Assembly (NCBI RefSeq): GCF_003586445.1
Contig: NZ_CP030028.1
Span: forward strand, 634,501-698,500
Length of the DNA: 64,000 nt
Source: Bacillus sp. Y1
GTDB taxonomy: Bacteria; Bacillota; Bacilli; Bacillales; Cytobacillaceae
Direction of reading: 5' to 3'
Positions within the stretch are counted from its first letter, which is position 1; every line of letters begins with the position of its first letter. The notes below the pieces were generated by a model. That model was given only the letters and a program-made list of their open reading frames with translations, had not been told where the DNA came from and searched no databases. Made by a program: the position numbers and the translations under genes. Shown here one piece after another: positions 26,368 to 35,623 of this stretch.

Positions 26368-27054
26368 TTAGTTTTTACTCTGTAAAACCTGTCCATCGCT
26401 CATTTTAATGATATGATCAGCATAAGAAAGCATTTCCTCGTCATGGGTAACCATTAAGGTGGTAATGTTCAGCGTTTTGGTTAAATCTCGGATTAACGAC
26501 AAAACATCTTTAGATCTTTTTGAATCTAGACTTGCAGTGGGTTCATCTGCGAAGAGAACTTTAGGTTTATGGATGATTGCACGAGCAATTGCAACCCTTT
26601 GTTTTTCCCCGCCAGACAATGAAGACGGATAAGCATTTCTCCGATGTTCCATTCCAACTAACTTTAGAATATTGTCAATTTCTCTTCTTTGTTCATATTT
26701 CTTTAATTTTGAATTTGAAACCTCCAGCATAAGTATCAGTTGTTCTTCAATTGTGAGAAAAGGAACGAGATGTGCAAATTGAAAAACAAAACCAAATTTA
26801 CTTGCTCGTATTTTCCGGACTTGCTCTGAATTCATGGTAGTCATATTTTTGCCTTCAAATAGTATTCGTCCATCTGATGCAGTTTGAAGTCCTGCTGCTA
26901 TTGTAAGGAGTGTACTTTTACCAGATCCTGATGCACCTACTAATGCGGTTATTTCACCTTCTCTAAGAGATAGGTTTATTCCTTTTAGTATTTCTTCCTG
27001 CACTTCACCATTAGTAAAAGTTTTTCTAACTTCATCTATAGTAAATATCTCCAT
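26368..27054 (-). CDS. hrtA: HrtA-like ATP-binding protein of a haem efflux ABC transporter
   Basis: A 228-residue MacB/LolD-type ATPase: Walker A GASGSGKST (about 39-47), signature LSGGEKQRVAIARAI and Walker B VLFADEPTASLD. It directly follows the FtsX-type permease (1 bp gap) on the same strand. Sequence details agree with HrtA of S. aureus as remembered (GASGSGK, FIFQ/FVFQ..HLVP, DEPTASLD). With HrtB it should export excess haem or protect the membrane from it. Confidence 0.85.
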   Translation of the reverse strand: MEIFTIDEVRKTFTNGEVQEEILKGINLSLREGEITALVGASGSGKSTLLTIAAGLQTASDGRILFEGKNMTTMNSEQVRKIRASKFGFVFQFAHLVPFLTIEEQLILMLEVSNSKLKKYEQRREIDNILKLVGMEHRRNAYPSSLSGGEKQRVAIARAIIHKPKVLFADEPTASLDSKRSKDVLSLIRDLTKTLNITTLMVTHDEEMLSYADHIIKMSDGQVLQSKN

Positions 27055-27055
27055 A

Positions 27056-28090
27056 TTAATTCTCTCCTTGTTGAATCGCTTGTAATGGTGCTACTTTATT
27101 AATTTGTATACCTGATAGCGTAGCTCCCATAAATCCAATAATTAAGAAGACAAATGACAATTGAAGAGTTGTTTCAGGGGTTAAACTAAAAGGCATTCCC
27201 TTTGGTGCAACCAGATTAAAGACTTGACTAAGCGTAACAGATAGAACAAGTGCAATTATGGTAATAACCAACATTTGTGTCCACATCATGTTAAACAAGG
27301 TGCTCGTTTTTACACCTATCGCTTTTAAAATACCGTATAGACCCATTTTTTGAACGTTCATCATGTAGAAAAAGATAGCAAACAGCATTCCACTAATCAC
27401 CACTAAGAACCATATAATCATATTTAAAGACGTTTGTTCTGCACTGTAACTCGGAATGGTTTTGAGGAATTCCTTATTTGAAAAAGATTGTAATCCAGTG
27501 AATTCCTGTGTTGTATCTCCTTCTGGTATGAAAACCAACTGCATTTCTTCAACTCGGTACATTTCTTTGTAATCCTCCATATTTATATAAGCAACAGGGG
27601 CATGGCTATATTTCTTTTGGTCCACAAAACCTTTAATCACAAACTTGCCACTATATTGATTATGGGTTAAGGTATCTCCCACCTTGAAACCTTCTTCCTC
27701 TAATGAGCGATCAAGTACGATTTCCCCGCGATTCACATGTTCAAACAACTTTGAGTCGGTAGATGTAACAAAGGCAACACTGTGTTGCTTATCCTTCTCG
27801 TCATTTAAAAAGCCCATTTGTATGGATAGTGCAGCAGCATCCTTTTGTTCATGTAACATTTGATCTTGAATACTACGATCGATTCTCGATAAATTATAAG
27901 TTTCCTCTGCATCTCTATTCATATAAAATTGTCCGTTTGGCAAGTCTTTAATTAATGCAGCATTATCTTGTGATAATCCATTTGCCAAACCAGAAATAAT
28001 AAAAGTTAACAAACTAATTAGAAAAACGATGGAACCTAATATGAAAAACCTTACTTTATTTTTTTTAATTTCTTTCCATGCCATGTTCAT
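27056..28090 (-). CDS. hrtB: HrtB-like FtsX-family permease of a haem efflux ABC transporter
   Basis: A 344-residue permease: TM1 at about 17-37, a large extracellular domain (40-215), then three TM helices (about 225-250, 270-295, 310-330). Segments such as FIISGLANGL, SYSAEQTSLNMII and FFYMMNVQKMGLYGILKAIGVKT line up with HrtB. The ATG at 28090 follows GGGAGGAG; the frame further upstream to 28180 is not needed. It is transcribed from the 28091-28208 gap, presumably under HssR control. Confidence 0.87.
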   Translation of the reverse strand: MNMAWKEIKKNKVRFFILGSIVFLISLLTFIISGLANGLSQDNAALIKDLPNGQFYMNRDAEETYNLSRIDRSIQDQMLHEQKDAAALSIQMGFLNDEKDKQHSVAFVTSTDSKLFEHVNRGEIVLDRSLEEEGFKVGDTLTHNQYSGKFVIKGFVDQKKYSHAPVAYINMEDYKEMYRVEEMQLVFIPEGDTTQEFTGLQSFSNKEFLKTIPSYSAEQTSLNMIIWFLVVISGMLFAIFFYMMNVQKMGLYGILKAIGVKTSTLFNMMWTQMLVITIIALVLSVTLSQVFNLVAPKGMPFSLTPETTLQLSFVFLIIGFMGATLSGIQINKVAPLQAIQQGEN

Positions 28091-28208
28091 GTGATCTCCT
28101 CCCATCTCTTTTGACATTCTTAGTCTATAGTTTTTATGTGAACGGAGGATGAATAACAAGTTACAAATGGGGGGGAGCAAGGAGAAATTTTAACTTTTAA
28201 AAAAAAAA

Positions 28209-28254
28209 TGTCAGGCATCACCAGTGGATATTTTTCCACTGGAAATGCCTGACA
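28209..28254 (-). terminator. Terminator after hssS
   Basis: 20 bp stem with two mismatches (starts TGTCAGGCAT, ends ATGCCTGACA) and a small T-rich loop. A run of ten A on the plus strand gives the U-tract for minus-strand transcription. It separates hssRS from hrtBA, which then needs its own promoter. Confidence 0.88.
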
Positions 28255-28270
28255 CAATCGAAAGACGTTA

Positions 28271-29653
28271 CTAACATATAGGTAACTCAACAACAAAAGT
28301 AGTTCCTTCATTTTCTTTACTATTCACATGAATATAACCACCATGCAGTTGAACAATTGTTGCAACTATTGATAAGCCAAGTCCTGTCCCATCAACAGAA
28401 CGTGTGCGTGCGACATCTGCCCGATAAAAGCGATCGAATATCCTCTCTAATTCCTTATGATTCAATCCTATTCCCGTATCTTCAAAGGTGACCAATATTG
28501 ATTCTTCTCTTTCTTCAATTGATATCTCAATGCTACCATCAGCTTTATTGTACTTAATGGCATTGGTCAACAGATTATCCCATACTGTATTCAATAAAGA
28601 TGGGTCACCGATCATTTCTATATCTGGTAATGAATAGCCAAGCATAATCCCTTTTTCATTTACTACCCATTGATAATTTCGGATTAATTCCTTCATTTGT
28701 TGTGCCACATTGAATGGTCTTTTTTTCAAAATATCTTCATCGCGATCTAAGGAGGCAAGAAGTAATAATTGTTTAGTTAATGTAGAAAGCCTACTAATTT
28801 CACCATTTATGACAGAAATATATTGTGTTTTATCTTTAATACTCAGGGATTCATTTTCCAATAGATTTGTATACCCTTTTATATTAGATAGTGGTGATTG
28901 TATATCGTGAGAAATGTTTGATATGAATTCTTTTCTCATCTCATCCAATTGTTCTAATTTACGCGACATTTGTAAAAAACTATGAGAGAGTTCTCCTAAT
29001 TCATCATTACGATCAATATCAAGTTCAACATTAAAGTTTCCTGTTGATAATGACTTTGTGGCAACTGTTAATTTAGATATCGGCTTCACTAAATATTTCG
29101 TACTGACCACTACCATCATGATGCTTAAAAAAATCATTAATGCAAGAAGCCAGCCGAATAAAATATGCATCTCATTAAAAAGAAGCTTAATATCAGGTCT
29201 AATAAAAAGAGCATAGTTTATTCCATTATGCGTAACTGGGACACCAATCGTATTCTTTAATTCGTTTGCAAAAAAACCTGTCACAAAGGTTTTTTTGGGG
29301 AAATGAAGCATACCATGATAAATATCACCATGAAATACTTGCTCTTTAGTGGAAGCAGAAAGAGTTTGATCCCTGAATGGTGCTCCATAATAGGATTCCC
29401 TTCCAGAAGTATCTACTAAGTAAATTTGATATCCAATGGTAGAAAGGTTTTCTAAGTACTCCTTGAAATTGATATTCGCATGTTCTTCAACAAATGCAGC
29501 TATCTCTAGGGCGATTTTTGTGTTTTTTTGATCATTAGAAGGTTTTAATTTTTGCTGATAATAGGTATTAGAGATTAAAAAAGCTAATATTCCACTTAAA
29601 ATCATGATTCCAATTGTAATCACAACAAATTTCACATAAAGAGATTTCATCAC
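28271..29653 (-). CDS. hssS: HssS-like haem-responsive sensor histidine kinase
   Basis: A 460-residue kinase: TM1 at about 8-28, an extracellular sensor of about 130 residues (NTYYQQKLKPSND, GYQIYLVDTSGRESYYG, YHGMLHFPKKTFVTGFF), TM2 at about 163-185, HAMP, HisKA with His in ISHDIQSPLSN, and HATPase_c with N and G boxes. The extracellular segment and total length match HssS of S. aureus. The start overlaps the hssR stop by 4 bp, so translation is coupled. Confidence 0.87.
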   Translation of the reverse strand: MMKSLYVKFVVITIGIMILSGILAFLISNTYYQQKLKPSNDQKNTKIALEIAAFVEEHANINFKEYLENLSTIGYQIYLVDTSGRESYYGAPFRDQTLSASTKEQVFHGDIYHGMLHFPKKTFVTGFFANELKNTIGVPVTHNGINYALFIRPDIKLLFNEMHILFGWLLALMIFLSIMMVVVSTKYLVKPISKLTVATKSLSTGNFNVELDIDRNDELGELSHSFLQMSRKLEQLDEMRKEFISNISHDIQSPLSNIKGYTNLLENESLSIKDKTQYISVINGEISRLSTLTKQLLLLASLDRDEDILKKRPFNVAQQMKELIRNYQWVVNEKGIMLGYSLPDIEMIGDPSLLNTVWDNLLTNAIKYNKADGSIEISIEEREESILVTFEDTGIGLNHKELERIFDRFYRADVARTRSVDGTGLGLSIVATIVQLHGGYIHVNSKENEGTTFVVELPIC

Positions 29654-30327
29654 CGTTTTGTCTCCAATAAATATCCAATCCCACGTACGGTCTTGATTTG
29701 AAAATCCTCTGTCAATTTTGAAAAACGTTCCCTTAATCTTTTTATATGAACATCTACCGTTCGTTCATCTCCTTCATAATCCAAACCCCAAATATGTTCT
29801 ATTAGATGATCTCGGGAAAAGACTTGCCTAGGACTTGAAATTAAAAAATACAAAAGCTCGAACTCCTTTAAGGGTAGTAGTATTGTGCGACTTCCAATTT
29901 GAACTTCATAGCTTTTTTTATTTATGATCGTATCTCCTACACGAACAATCGATCCATCCGGTTGTATGTCATATCGTCGAAGCAAAGCTTTGATTCGAAA
30001 GAGTAGTTCTTTCGGTTCAAACGGCTTGACAAGATAATCATCGGTCCCAGAATGAAAACCTTGTTCCTTATCCTCAATTTGATTTTTAGCAGTTAAAAGG
30101 ATGATAGGAATGTCGTGCTTATTTCGGATCTCTTTCGTTAAGGCATAACCATCCATATATGGCATCATCACATCTACAACGGCTAAATCACATTTTATAT
30201 TACTTAAGATACTTAAAGCTTTTATACCATCCTGAGCTTCGAATACCTGATACCCAGCTTCTGATAAATGAACATCTAGAAGCTTTAAAATATTGATGTC
30301 ATCATCGACAATTAGAATGTTGGTCAT
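29650..30327 (-). CDS. hssR: HssR-like OmpR-family response regulator
   Basis: A 225-residue regulator with receiver domain (phospho-acceptor Asp52 in VVDVMMPYMDG, KPFEPKELLFR at the end) and a winged helix ending in the DYEGDERTVDVHIKRLRER and TVRGIGYLLE elements that HssR shares. Its likely targets are hrtBA just downstream and possibly itself. It is divergent from the petrobactin-type uptake operon; SD TAGGAGT lies before the ATG. Confidence 0.88.
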   Translation of the reverse strand: MTNILIVDDDINILKLLDVHLSEAGYQVFEAQDGIKALSILSNIKCDLAVVDVMMPYMDGYALTKEIRNKHDIPIILLTAKNQIEDKEQGFHSGTDDYLVKPFEPKELLFRIKALLRRYDIQPDGSIVRVGDTIINKKSYEVQIGSRTILLPLKEFELLYFLISSPRQVFSRDHLIEHIWGLDYEGDERTVDVHIKRLRERFSKLTEDFQIKTVRGIGYLLETKR

Positions 30328-30456
30328 ATTAGATACTCCTATGCAATTAATAGTCTTCTTTTAACCTTAGGGTACCTTACTTGTCTAAAATTTTACAGAG
30401 TAGGATGAGGATTTGGGTAAATTTTCAATTTTAGATGAAAAACATTCTCAATAAGG

Positions 30457-30485
30457 TTGACACTATTTGTATATAAATATATGAT
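30457..30485 (+). promoter_or_regulatory. Sigma-A promoter of the siderophore uptake operon
   Basis: Consensus TTGACA (30457-30462) and TATGAT (30480-30485) with a 17 bp spacer. The Fur box starts 8 bases after the -10, so Fur binding would cover the start point. Confidence 0.85.
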
Positions 30486-30493
30486 AGAGCTTG

Positions 30494-30508
30494 TGATAAT
30501 GATTCTCA
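30494..30508 (+). promoter_or_regulatory. Fur box
   Basis: TGATAATGATTCTCA fits the 7-1-7 Fur consensus TGATAATNATTATCA with one mismatch; the wider GATAATGATTCTCATTATT is also near palindromic. It lies between the promoter and the first permease gene. Confidence 0.88.
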
Positions 30509-30538
30509 TTATTAGATATTTGATAAAGAGGAGAGCCG

Positions 30539-31489
30539 ATGAAGAAACGATATTTACTACTCACGTTACTTATTCTTTCAGTTCTATCTCTTTTTGTAGG
30601 GGTAAGCAGCATTTCTCCAAAGATGTTACTTGACTTTCAATCAGAAGAAACTGAGATCTTTTTAATTAGTCGTGTTCCAAGGTTAATTGCTATTTTGCTA
30701 GCAGGAGCAGGGATGAGTATTGCTGGTTTGATTATGCAGCAATTAAGCAGAAACAAATTTGTTTCTCCGACAACCGCTGGAACCTTAGATGCCACAAGGC
30801 TAGGAATTCTCGTATCGATGTTATTTTTTGCGAATGCAACGATGCTTCAAAAGATGGGAATCGCATTTGCCTTCGCTCTAGCAGGAACTTTTCTTTTTAT
30901 GCAAATCCTGGACAGAATCAAGTTCAAGGATGCTATATTTATCCCACTGGTCGGACTCATGTTCGGAAATATTTTATCATCGGTCGCTACGTTCTTTGCG
31001 TATCGTGCGGATGTTATTCAGAACATGTCAGCTTGGCTTCAGGGAGATTTTTCAATGATTATGAAAGGCCGCTACGAACTGTTGTACATAAGTATACCGG
31101 TGTTATTAGTAGCTTACTTGTATGCTAATCGGTTCACAGTTGCTGGGATGGGTGAGGATTTTTCCAAAAACCTCGGTCTTGCCTATAAGCGAGTCGTGAA
31201 TATAGGGTTGGTATTAGTTGCTCTCATTACGGTGACGGTGGTTCTTACAGTCGGAGTTATTCCTTTTTTAGGCTTGATTATTCCGAATATTATTTCTATT
31301 TTTAAAGGGGACCATCTACAAAAGACCCTACCACATACGGCGTTGCTAGGTGCAAACTTTCTTTTAGTAACCGATATTCTTGGCCGAGTCATTATTTATC
31401 CATATGAGATATCTATCTCTTTAATGGTCGGTGTGATTGGTAGTGGAATCTTCCTATTCTTGTTGTTCCGGAGGAAGGCGTATGCGTAA
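30539..31489 (+). CDS. yclN: Iron-siderophore ABC permease, YclN-like
   Basis: A 316-residue FecCD-type permease with about nine to ten membrane helices and the family's cytoplasmic coupling loop near GEDFSKNLGLAYK. Order and sizes of this and the next three genes (316, 316, 253 and 319 residues) match B. subtilis yclNOPQ, the petrobactin transporter. That substrate is inferred from the family; catecholate siderophores in general are possible. First gene of a Fur-boxed operon. Confidence 0.9.
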   Translation: MKKRYLLLTLLILSVLSLFVGVSSISPKMLLDFQSEETEIFLISRVPRLIAILLAGAGMSIAGLIMQQLSRNKFVSPTTAGTLDATRLGILVSMLFFANATMLQKMGIAFAFALAGTFLFMQILDRIKFKDAIFIPLVGLMFGNILSSVATFFAYRADVIQNMSAWLQGDFSMIMKGRYELLYISIPVLLVAYLYANRFTVAGMGEDFSKNLGLAYKRVVNIGLVLVALITVTVVLTVGVIPFLGLIIPNIISIFKGDHLQKTLPHTALLGANFLLVTDILGRVIIYPYEISISLMVGVIGSGIFLFLLFRRKAYA

Positions 31490-32432
31490 CTCAACCAAGA
31501 ATATATTACTGACTGTGGCTGCAATAGCCGTTTGTGCTCTATATTTATTTCATGATTTGAATGGAAGCTATGATTATGCTCTTCCAAGAAGAGGATTCAA
31601 GGTAGTTGCCATGATTTTAACAGGGGTGGCTATCGCTTATTCCACTGTGGTATTTCAAACGATTACCCACAACCGAATCCTAACTCCGAGTATTATGGGT
31701 CTAGACTCCCTTTACATGCTCATTCAAACCGTGATTATTTTCTTCTTGGGTTCCACCCATTTTACGGTTACGAACAAGCAAGTGAATTTCGGCATTTCAG
31801 TCTTCGCGATGATTGTTTTCGCGCTATTACTCTATCGATTTCTTTTTAAGAAAGGAAATCAACCAATCTACTTCTTATTGTTGATTGGAATTATCGTAGG
31901 GACATTTTTCTCAAGCATCTCGACATTCTTACAGGTATTGATTGATCCGAATGAATTCCAAATTGTACAAGATCGAATGTTTGCAAGCTTTAATAATATC
32001 AATACCGATATTTTATGGATTGCGATTGGGATCATAGGATTGTTAATGCTTTATGCTTGGCGATATACAACCTATTTAGATGTGCTGTCACTAGGAAGGG
32101 ATAACGCCGTAAATCTAGGTGTTAATTACGATTCAATAGTAAAAAAAATGCTCATACTTGTTGCGGTGTTTATTTCCGTCTCAACGGCACTTGTAGGACC
32201 AATTACGTTTTTTGGATTGATTGTCGCTAACCTGTCTTATCAGTTGTTTGGAACATATAAACACAAGATTCTGATCAGCGGAGCTGGTTTAATTAGTATC
32301 ATTGCCCTCGTTGGTGGCCAATGGGTGGTAGAAAGAGTCTTTACTTTTTCAACGACACTTAGCGTTATTATTAACTTCATTGGTGGCGTGTACTTCATTT
32401 ATTTACTGCTAAAGGAGAGTCGATCATCTTGA
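31482..32432 (+). CDS. yclO: Iron-siderophore ABC permease, YclO-like
   Basis: A 316-residue second permease subunit of the FecCD type. The ATG at 31482 follows GGAGGAAGGCG and overlaps the yclN stop by 8 bp; the longer open frame from 31437 overlaps yclN too far. About nine hydrophobic segments, with the coupling-loop element LGRDNAVNLGVNYD. It pairs with yclN to form the membrane channel. Confidence 0.9.
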   Translation: MRNSTKNILLTVAAIAVCALYLFHDLNGSYDYALPRRGFKVVAMILTGVAIAYSTVVFQTITHNRILTPSIMGLDSLYMLIQTVIIFFLGSTHFTVTNKQVNFGISVFAMIVFALLLYRFLFKKGNQPIYFLLLIGIIVGTFFSSISTFLQVLIDPNEFQIVQDRMFASFNNINTDILWIAIGIIGLLMLYAWRYTTYLDVLSLGRDNAVNLGVNYDSIVKKMLILVAVFISVSTALVGPITFFGLIVANLSYQLFGTYKHKILISGAGLISIIALVGGQWVVERVFTFSTTLSVIINFIGGVYFIYLLLKESRSS

Positions 32433-33190
32433 TCCAAGTTCAAGCACTTTCGAAGTTTTATGGAAAAAAGAAAGTCGTAGAAGATGTAACTGTCTCCATT
32501 CAAAGAGGAAAGATTACTTCTTTTATCGGCCCGAACGGAGCAGGAAAGTCCACTCTGTTATCGATGGTCAGTCGTCTTTTGGATGCAGATACAGGTGAGG
32601 TGCTCATTGATCAATCGAATATAAAAAAGATGAAGTCCAATGACTTTTCAAAAATTGTATCGATCTTAAAGCAATCGAATTATATGAATGTTCGTTTAAC
32701 CATTCGTGAGCTCGTTTCATTCGGTCGCTTCCCATATTCAAAAGGTCGATTAACGGCTGAGGATGAGAAAATGGTTGATCAAGCGATTGAATACATGGCG
32801 TTGAAGGACATGGAGGACAGATACTTAGATGAGTTGTCAGGGGGGCAAAAGCAGCGAGCTTTTATCGCAATGGTTATTGCTCAAGACACCGAGTATATTT
32901 TACTGGATGAGCCATTAAATAATCTGGATATGAAGCATTCTGTACAGATTATGAAAATTTTACGCCGTCTGGTGGATGAGCTTGGAAAAACGGTGGTTAT
33001 CGTTCTTCATGATATTAATTTTGCTTCTGTCTACTCGGACCGTATCGTTGCTCTAAAGGATGGTAAGGTCGTAAAGGATGGACCAACGAATGAGATTATT
33101 CAATCAAAAGCTTTGAAGGAAATTTATGATATGGATATTCCGATTCAAGAAATGAACAATTGCAGAATCTGCGTGTACTTTAATTCATAA
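32429..33190 (+). CDS. yclP: Iron-siderophore ABC ATPase, YclP-like
   Basis: A 253-residue ATPase of the FepC type: Walker A GPNGAGKST, signature LSGGQKQRAFIAMVIAQ, Walker B YILLDEPLNNLD, H-loop VLHDINFA. The TTG start overlaps the yclO stop as TTGA and follows AAAGGAGAG. It energises siderophore uptake through YclN/O. Confidence 0.92.
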   Translation: MIQVQALSKFYGKKKVVEDVTVSIQRGKITSFIGPNGAGKSTLLSMVSRLLDADTGEVLIDQSNIKKMKSNDFSKIVSILKQSNYMNVRLTIRELVSFGRFPYSKGRLTAEDEKMVDQAIEYMALKDMEDRYLDELSGGQKQRAFIAMVIAQDTEYILLDEPLNNLDMKHSVQIMKILRRLVDELGKTVVIVLHDINFASVYSDRIVALKDGKVVKDGPTNEIIQSKALKEIYDMDIPIQEMNNCRICVYFNS

Positions 33191-33206
33191 AAAAGGGGAT
33201 AAAAAG

Positions 33207-34166
33207 ATGAAGAAGTTAGGTTTATTTTCTCTTATTTTCACAATGCTTTTCTTATTAGCTGCGTGTGGTGGCAAAGAGGAAGCGAGCACGACTGCTAGCA
33301 CCGAAGGAGAAAAAACAGAAGAAGAGTCAAAAGAAGTAACGATTACACACGAATATGGTGAAGTTACTGTAGAGAAGAACCCTCAAAAGGTCGTTGTATT
33401 TGATTTTGGTGTTCTTGATACATTAGATGCATTTGGTGTAGAAGTGGCTGGAGTTCCACAAGCGGTTGTTCCAAAAAGCTTAGAAAAATATGCTGGTTCT
33501 GAATATACCAATGTAGGTGGTTTAAAAGAGCCTGATTTTGAAGCGATTCATCACTTAGAGCCAGATGTGATCTTTATTTCTGCAAGACAAGCAGAACTAT
33601 ATGATCAATTTGCAGAGATCGCACCAACCGTATTTATCGATGTTGACTATGCAAACTACATGTCTTCTCTTGAAAAGAACTTTGGGCTTTTAGCTGAAAT
33701 TTTTGAAAAGGAAGATGTACTTGCTTCGAAAATGGAAGAGTTAAAAGCAAGCATCGATGAGCTTAACAAGGAAGCTTCAGCTTCTGAAAACAAAGCATTA
33801 ATTTTATTAGCAAATGAAGGAAAAGTAAGTGCATACGGACCAAGCTCACGCTACGGATTTGTACATGATGTGTTTGGCTTTAAAGCGGTAGATGAAAATA
33901 TTGAAGTATCTCAACACGGTCAAAGCATTACATTTGAATACATTCTAGAGAAAAATCCAGATGTTATTTTTGTTATCGATCGTTCTGCTGCCGTTGGTGG
34001 AGAGGTTGGTGCAAAAGAAACCATTGAAAATGAGTTAGTGAAGAAAACAAACGCATATAAGGATGGAAAGATTATTTACCTAGATGCAGTTAACTGGTAC
34101 ATCGCTGGAAATGGTGTTCAATCAACGCAATCAATGGTAGAAGAAGTAAAAGCAGCACTTAAATAA
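33207..34166 (+). CDS. yclQ: Siderophore-binding lipoprotein, YclQ-like
   Basis: A 319-residue solute-binding protein: lipobox LLAAC at about residues 16-20, a Glu/Thr/Ser-rich linker, then a FecB/PeriplasmicBP_2 fold with a single long helix between the two lobes (VVVFDFGVLDTLDAFGV, PDVIFISAR, NPDVIFVIDR). It delivers the ferric siderophore to YclNO. Last gene of the operon, followed by a strong terminator. Confidence 0.93.
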   Translation: MKKLGLFSLIFTMLFLLAACGGKEEASTTASTEGEKTEEESKEVTITHEYGEVTVEKNPQKVVVFDFGVLDTLDAFGVEVAGVPQAVVPKSLEKYAGSEYTNVGGLKEPDFEAIHHLEPDVIFISARQAELYDQFAEIAPTVFIDVDYANYMSSLEKNFGLLAEIFEKEDVLASKMEELKASIDELNKEASASENKALILLANEGKVSAYGPSSRYGFVHDVFGFKAVDENIEVSQHGQSITFEYILEKNPDVIFVIDRSAAVGGEVGAKETIENELVKKTNAYKDGKIIYLDAVNWYIAGNGVQSTQSMVEEVKAALK

Positions 34167-34174
34167 ATGATGAT

Positions 34175-34198
34175 AGCCGGACTTCGTTCCGGCTTTTT
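34175..34198 (+). terminator. Terminator after yclQ
   Basis: 7 bp GC-rich stem AGCCGGA / TCCGGCT with a TTTTT tail. Readthrough into hmoA 20 bp further on is possible. Confidence 0.85.
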
Positions 34199-34218
34199 AC
34201 AAAAAGGAGACCATCTCA

Positions 34219-34524
34219 ATGTTTTATCAAATGAAAAAAATCGTTGTCGAAGAAGGACACTCTTCAAAGGTAATCGAGCGCTTTTCCAAGCAAGGCGGAT
34301 TGATTTCAGAGCAGCCAGGTTTTATTGATAAGCAAGTGCTATTGAAGAAAAGTCGTCGTGGTAATGAAGAAGTCATCGTTATGATTCGCTGGGAATCAGA
34401 AATTGATTGGAAAAATTGGGAGAAGCACCCCGATCATATTGCTGGGCATAAAGCTAATGCTGGAAAACCAAAGCCAGAGTATGTGGTAGAATCAAGTCAG
34501 GATGTATACGAGTCACAGATATAA
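34219..34524 (+). CDS. hmoA: Haem-degrading monooxygenase, HmoA/IsdG-like (ABM fold)
   Basis: A 101-residue dimeric ferredoxin-like ABM protein. The FSKQGGLISEQPGFIDKQVLLKKSRRGNEEV strand-helix pattern and IRWESEIDWKNWEKHPDHIAGHK with a candidate axial His fit HmoA of B. subtilis. The enzyme opens the haem ring to free iron. It lies 52 bp after yclQ behind its own SD AAAAGGAGA, so iron uptake genes and haem iron recovery are physically linked here. Confidence 0.85.
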   Translation: MFYQMKKIVVEEGHSSKVIERFSKQGGLISEQPGFIDKQVLLKKSRRGNEEVIVMIRWESEIDWKNWEKHPDHIAGHKANAGKPKPEYVVESSQDVYESQI

Positions 34525-34525
34525 T

Positions 34526-34556
34526 GGGAGGCGCCTTAGAAGGTGTCTTTTGTTTT
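34526..34556. terminator. Weak terminator after hmoA
   Basis: Short stem GGCGCCTT / AAGGTGTC with two G-T pairs and a T-rich tail containing seven T. Confidence 0.55.
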
Positions 34557-35225
34557 TTTATCTAAAAACACGGTGCCTAGTTCATCAATTTGAGCCACAG
34601 CGATGTCAGAAGGGCTTTGGATTCCATTTGCTTGTAACATGTTACTCACCCAATTCTCATCCTTTCCAGTACCCTTTAAGTGATCCATCACGAGCTTACC
34701 ATCAATAATAAAGGTTCTTGGTATACCACGAAAAGGAGTGGAAATCTTCAAATCTTGATTTTTAGTGGATTGATGAGCGACTTTTTTCTGTGCTGATAGT
34801 GATCCATCGGTTTCTAAAAAAGCATACTCCACTTCATCTAAATAGTAGATATCCTTTTTCCTTAATAATAATAACAAATCGTCCATCGTAAGCCTTGCTT
34901 TGGACATTCTATCTTCTAAAATTCTTCCTTCTTTTATGATAAGCAGAGGCTCACTGTTAAGAAATTTGCGAGCATGGTGAGACTTAATGGAGATAATATC
35001 AGAGAATAGAGCCAGAGTGGTAAAGATCGCCATTCCAAAAAGGCCGATATGAATGGGGATTTTATCGGCAAAAATAAATGAACCTCCCATGGAACCAATG
35101 GTAATACCTGATATGAAGTCAAAGAGTGTTAAATGAGAAATCAATTTTTTTCCAAGAATTCGGCATAACACATACAAGGCAATAAAGGTGATGCTAACTC
35201 TAGCTGCAGTATCTAAATAACTCAT
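34536..35225 (-). CDS. DUF421 (YetF/YdfS-type) membrane protein
   Basis: A 229-residue protein: three TM helices in the first 80 residues, the second containing ISGITIGSMGGSFIF, then a soluble alpha/beta part with SEPLLIIKEGRILEDRMSKARLTMDDLLLLLRKKDI, the hallmark of DUF421. Several paralogues occur in Bacillus; some affect spore or membrane properties, but no precise function is known. Confidence 0.88.
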   Translation of the reverse strand: MSYLDTAARVSITFIALYVLCRILGKKLISHLTLFDFISGITIGSMGGSFIFADKIPIHIGLFGMAIFTTLALFSDIISIKSHHARKFLNSEPLLIIKEGRILEDRMSKARLTMDDLLLLLRKKDIYYLDEVEYAFLETDGSLSAQKKVAHQSTKNQDLKISTPFRGIPRTFIIDGKLVMDHLKGTGKDENWVSNMLQANGIQSPSDIAVAQIDELGTVFLDKKTKDTF

Positions 35226-35320
35226 ACACTCTTTTCCTCCAAAGACTTTTCATAATTGTACAAATCTAATATGTCCCAAAAAAGGTAAAGAACAACTGGT
35301 TATTTATTGGAAAAACAAAA

Positions 35321-35339
35321 AGACCTTCGAATAAGGTCT
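35321..35339 (-). terminator. Terminator after acyP
   Basis: Perfect 7 bp stem AGACCTT / AAGGTCT, with an A-rich stretch on the plus strand left of it providing the U-tract for the minus-strand transcript. Confidence 0.75.
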
Positions 35340-35350
35340 CTTTACTGATA

Positions 35351-35623
35351 CTAATATTTAATTTTAAAGGAAGGATATGGATCGGTTTTCTCCCTTGTAT
35401 GTATTTCCATGTTGTTGACCTTAGAGAAAGGATTTCCTTCTCGTATGGACTCTATAAAAAGCTGGAGGTCCTCAGGCTGACCAACAGCAATTATTTCTAC
35501 GCTGCCATCATCCATATTTTTTACCCAGCCGGTGACTCCATATTGTGCTGCTCTCATTTGCGTATAGTATCGAAAGCCAACTCCTTGCACTTTACCAGAA
35601 ACGATAATATGTAACTGGTCCAC
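35351..35623 (-). CDS. acyP: Acylphosphatase
   Basis: A 90-residue enzyme that hydrolyses acyl phosphates. The signature GKVQGVGFRYYTQ carries the catalytic Arg, and GWVKNMDDGSVEI carries the catalytic Asn. The GTG at 35623 is chosen because TAGGAGTG lies at normal distance and gives the usual family length; the longer frame adds residues with no homology. Confidence 0.93.
   Translation of the reverse strand: MDQLHIIVSGKVQGVGFRYYTQMRAAQYGVTGWVKNMDDGSVEIIAVGQPEDLQLFIESIREGNPFSKVNNMEIHTREKTDPYPSFKIKY

Noticed and set aside
28091..28208. HssR direct-repeat box before hrtB
   Set aside because: GTTATTCAT and GTTCACATA are near each other but do not match the known direct repeat or its spacing well enough.
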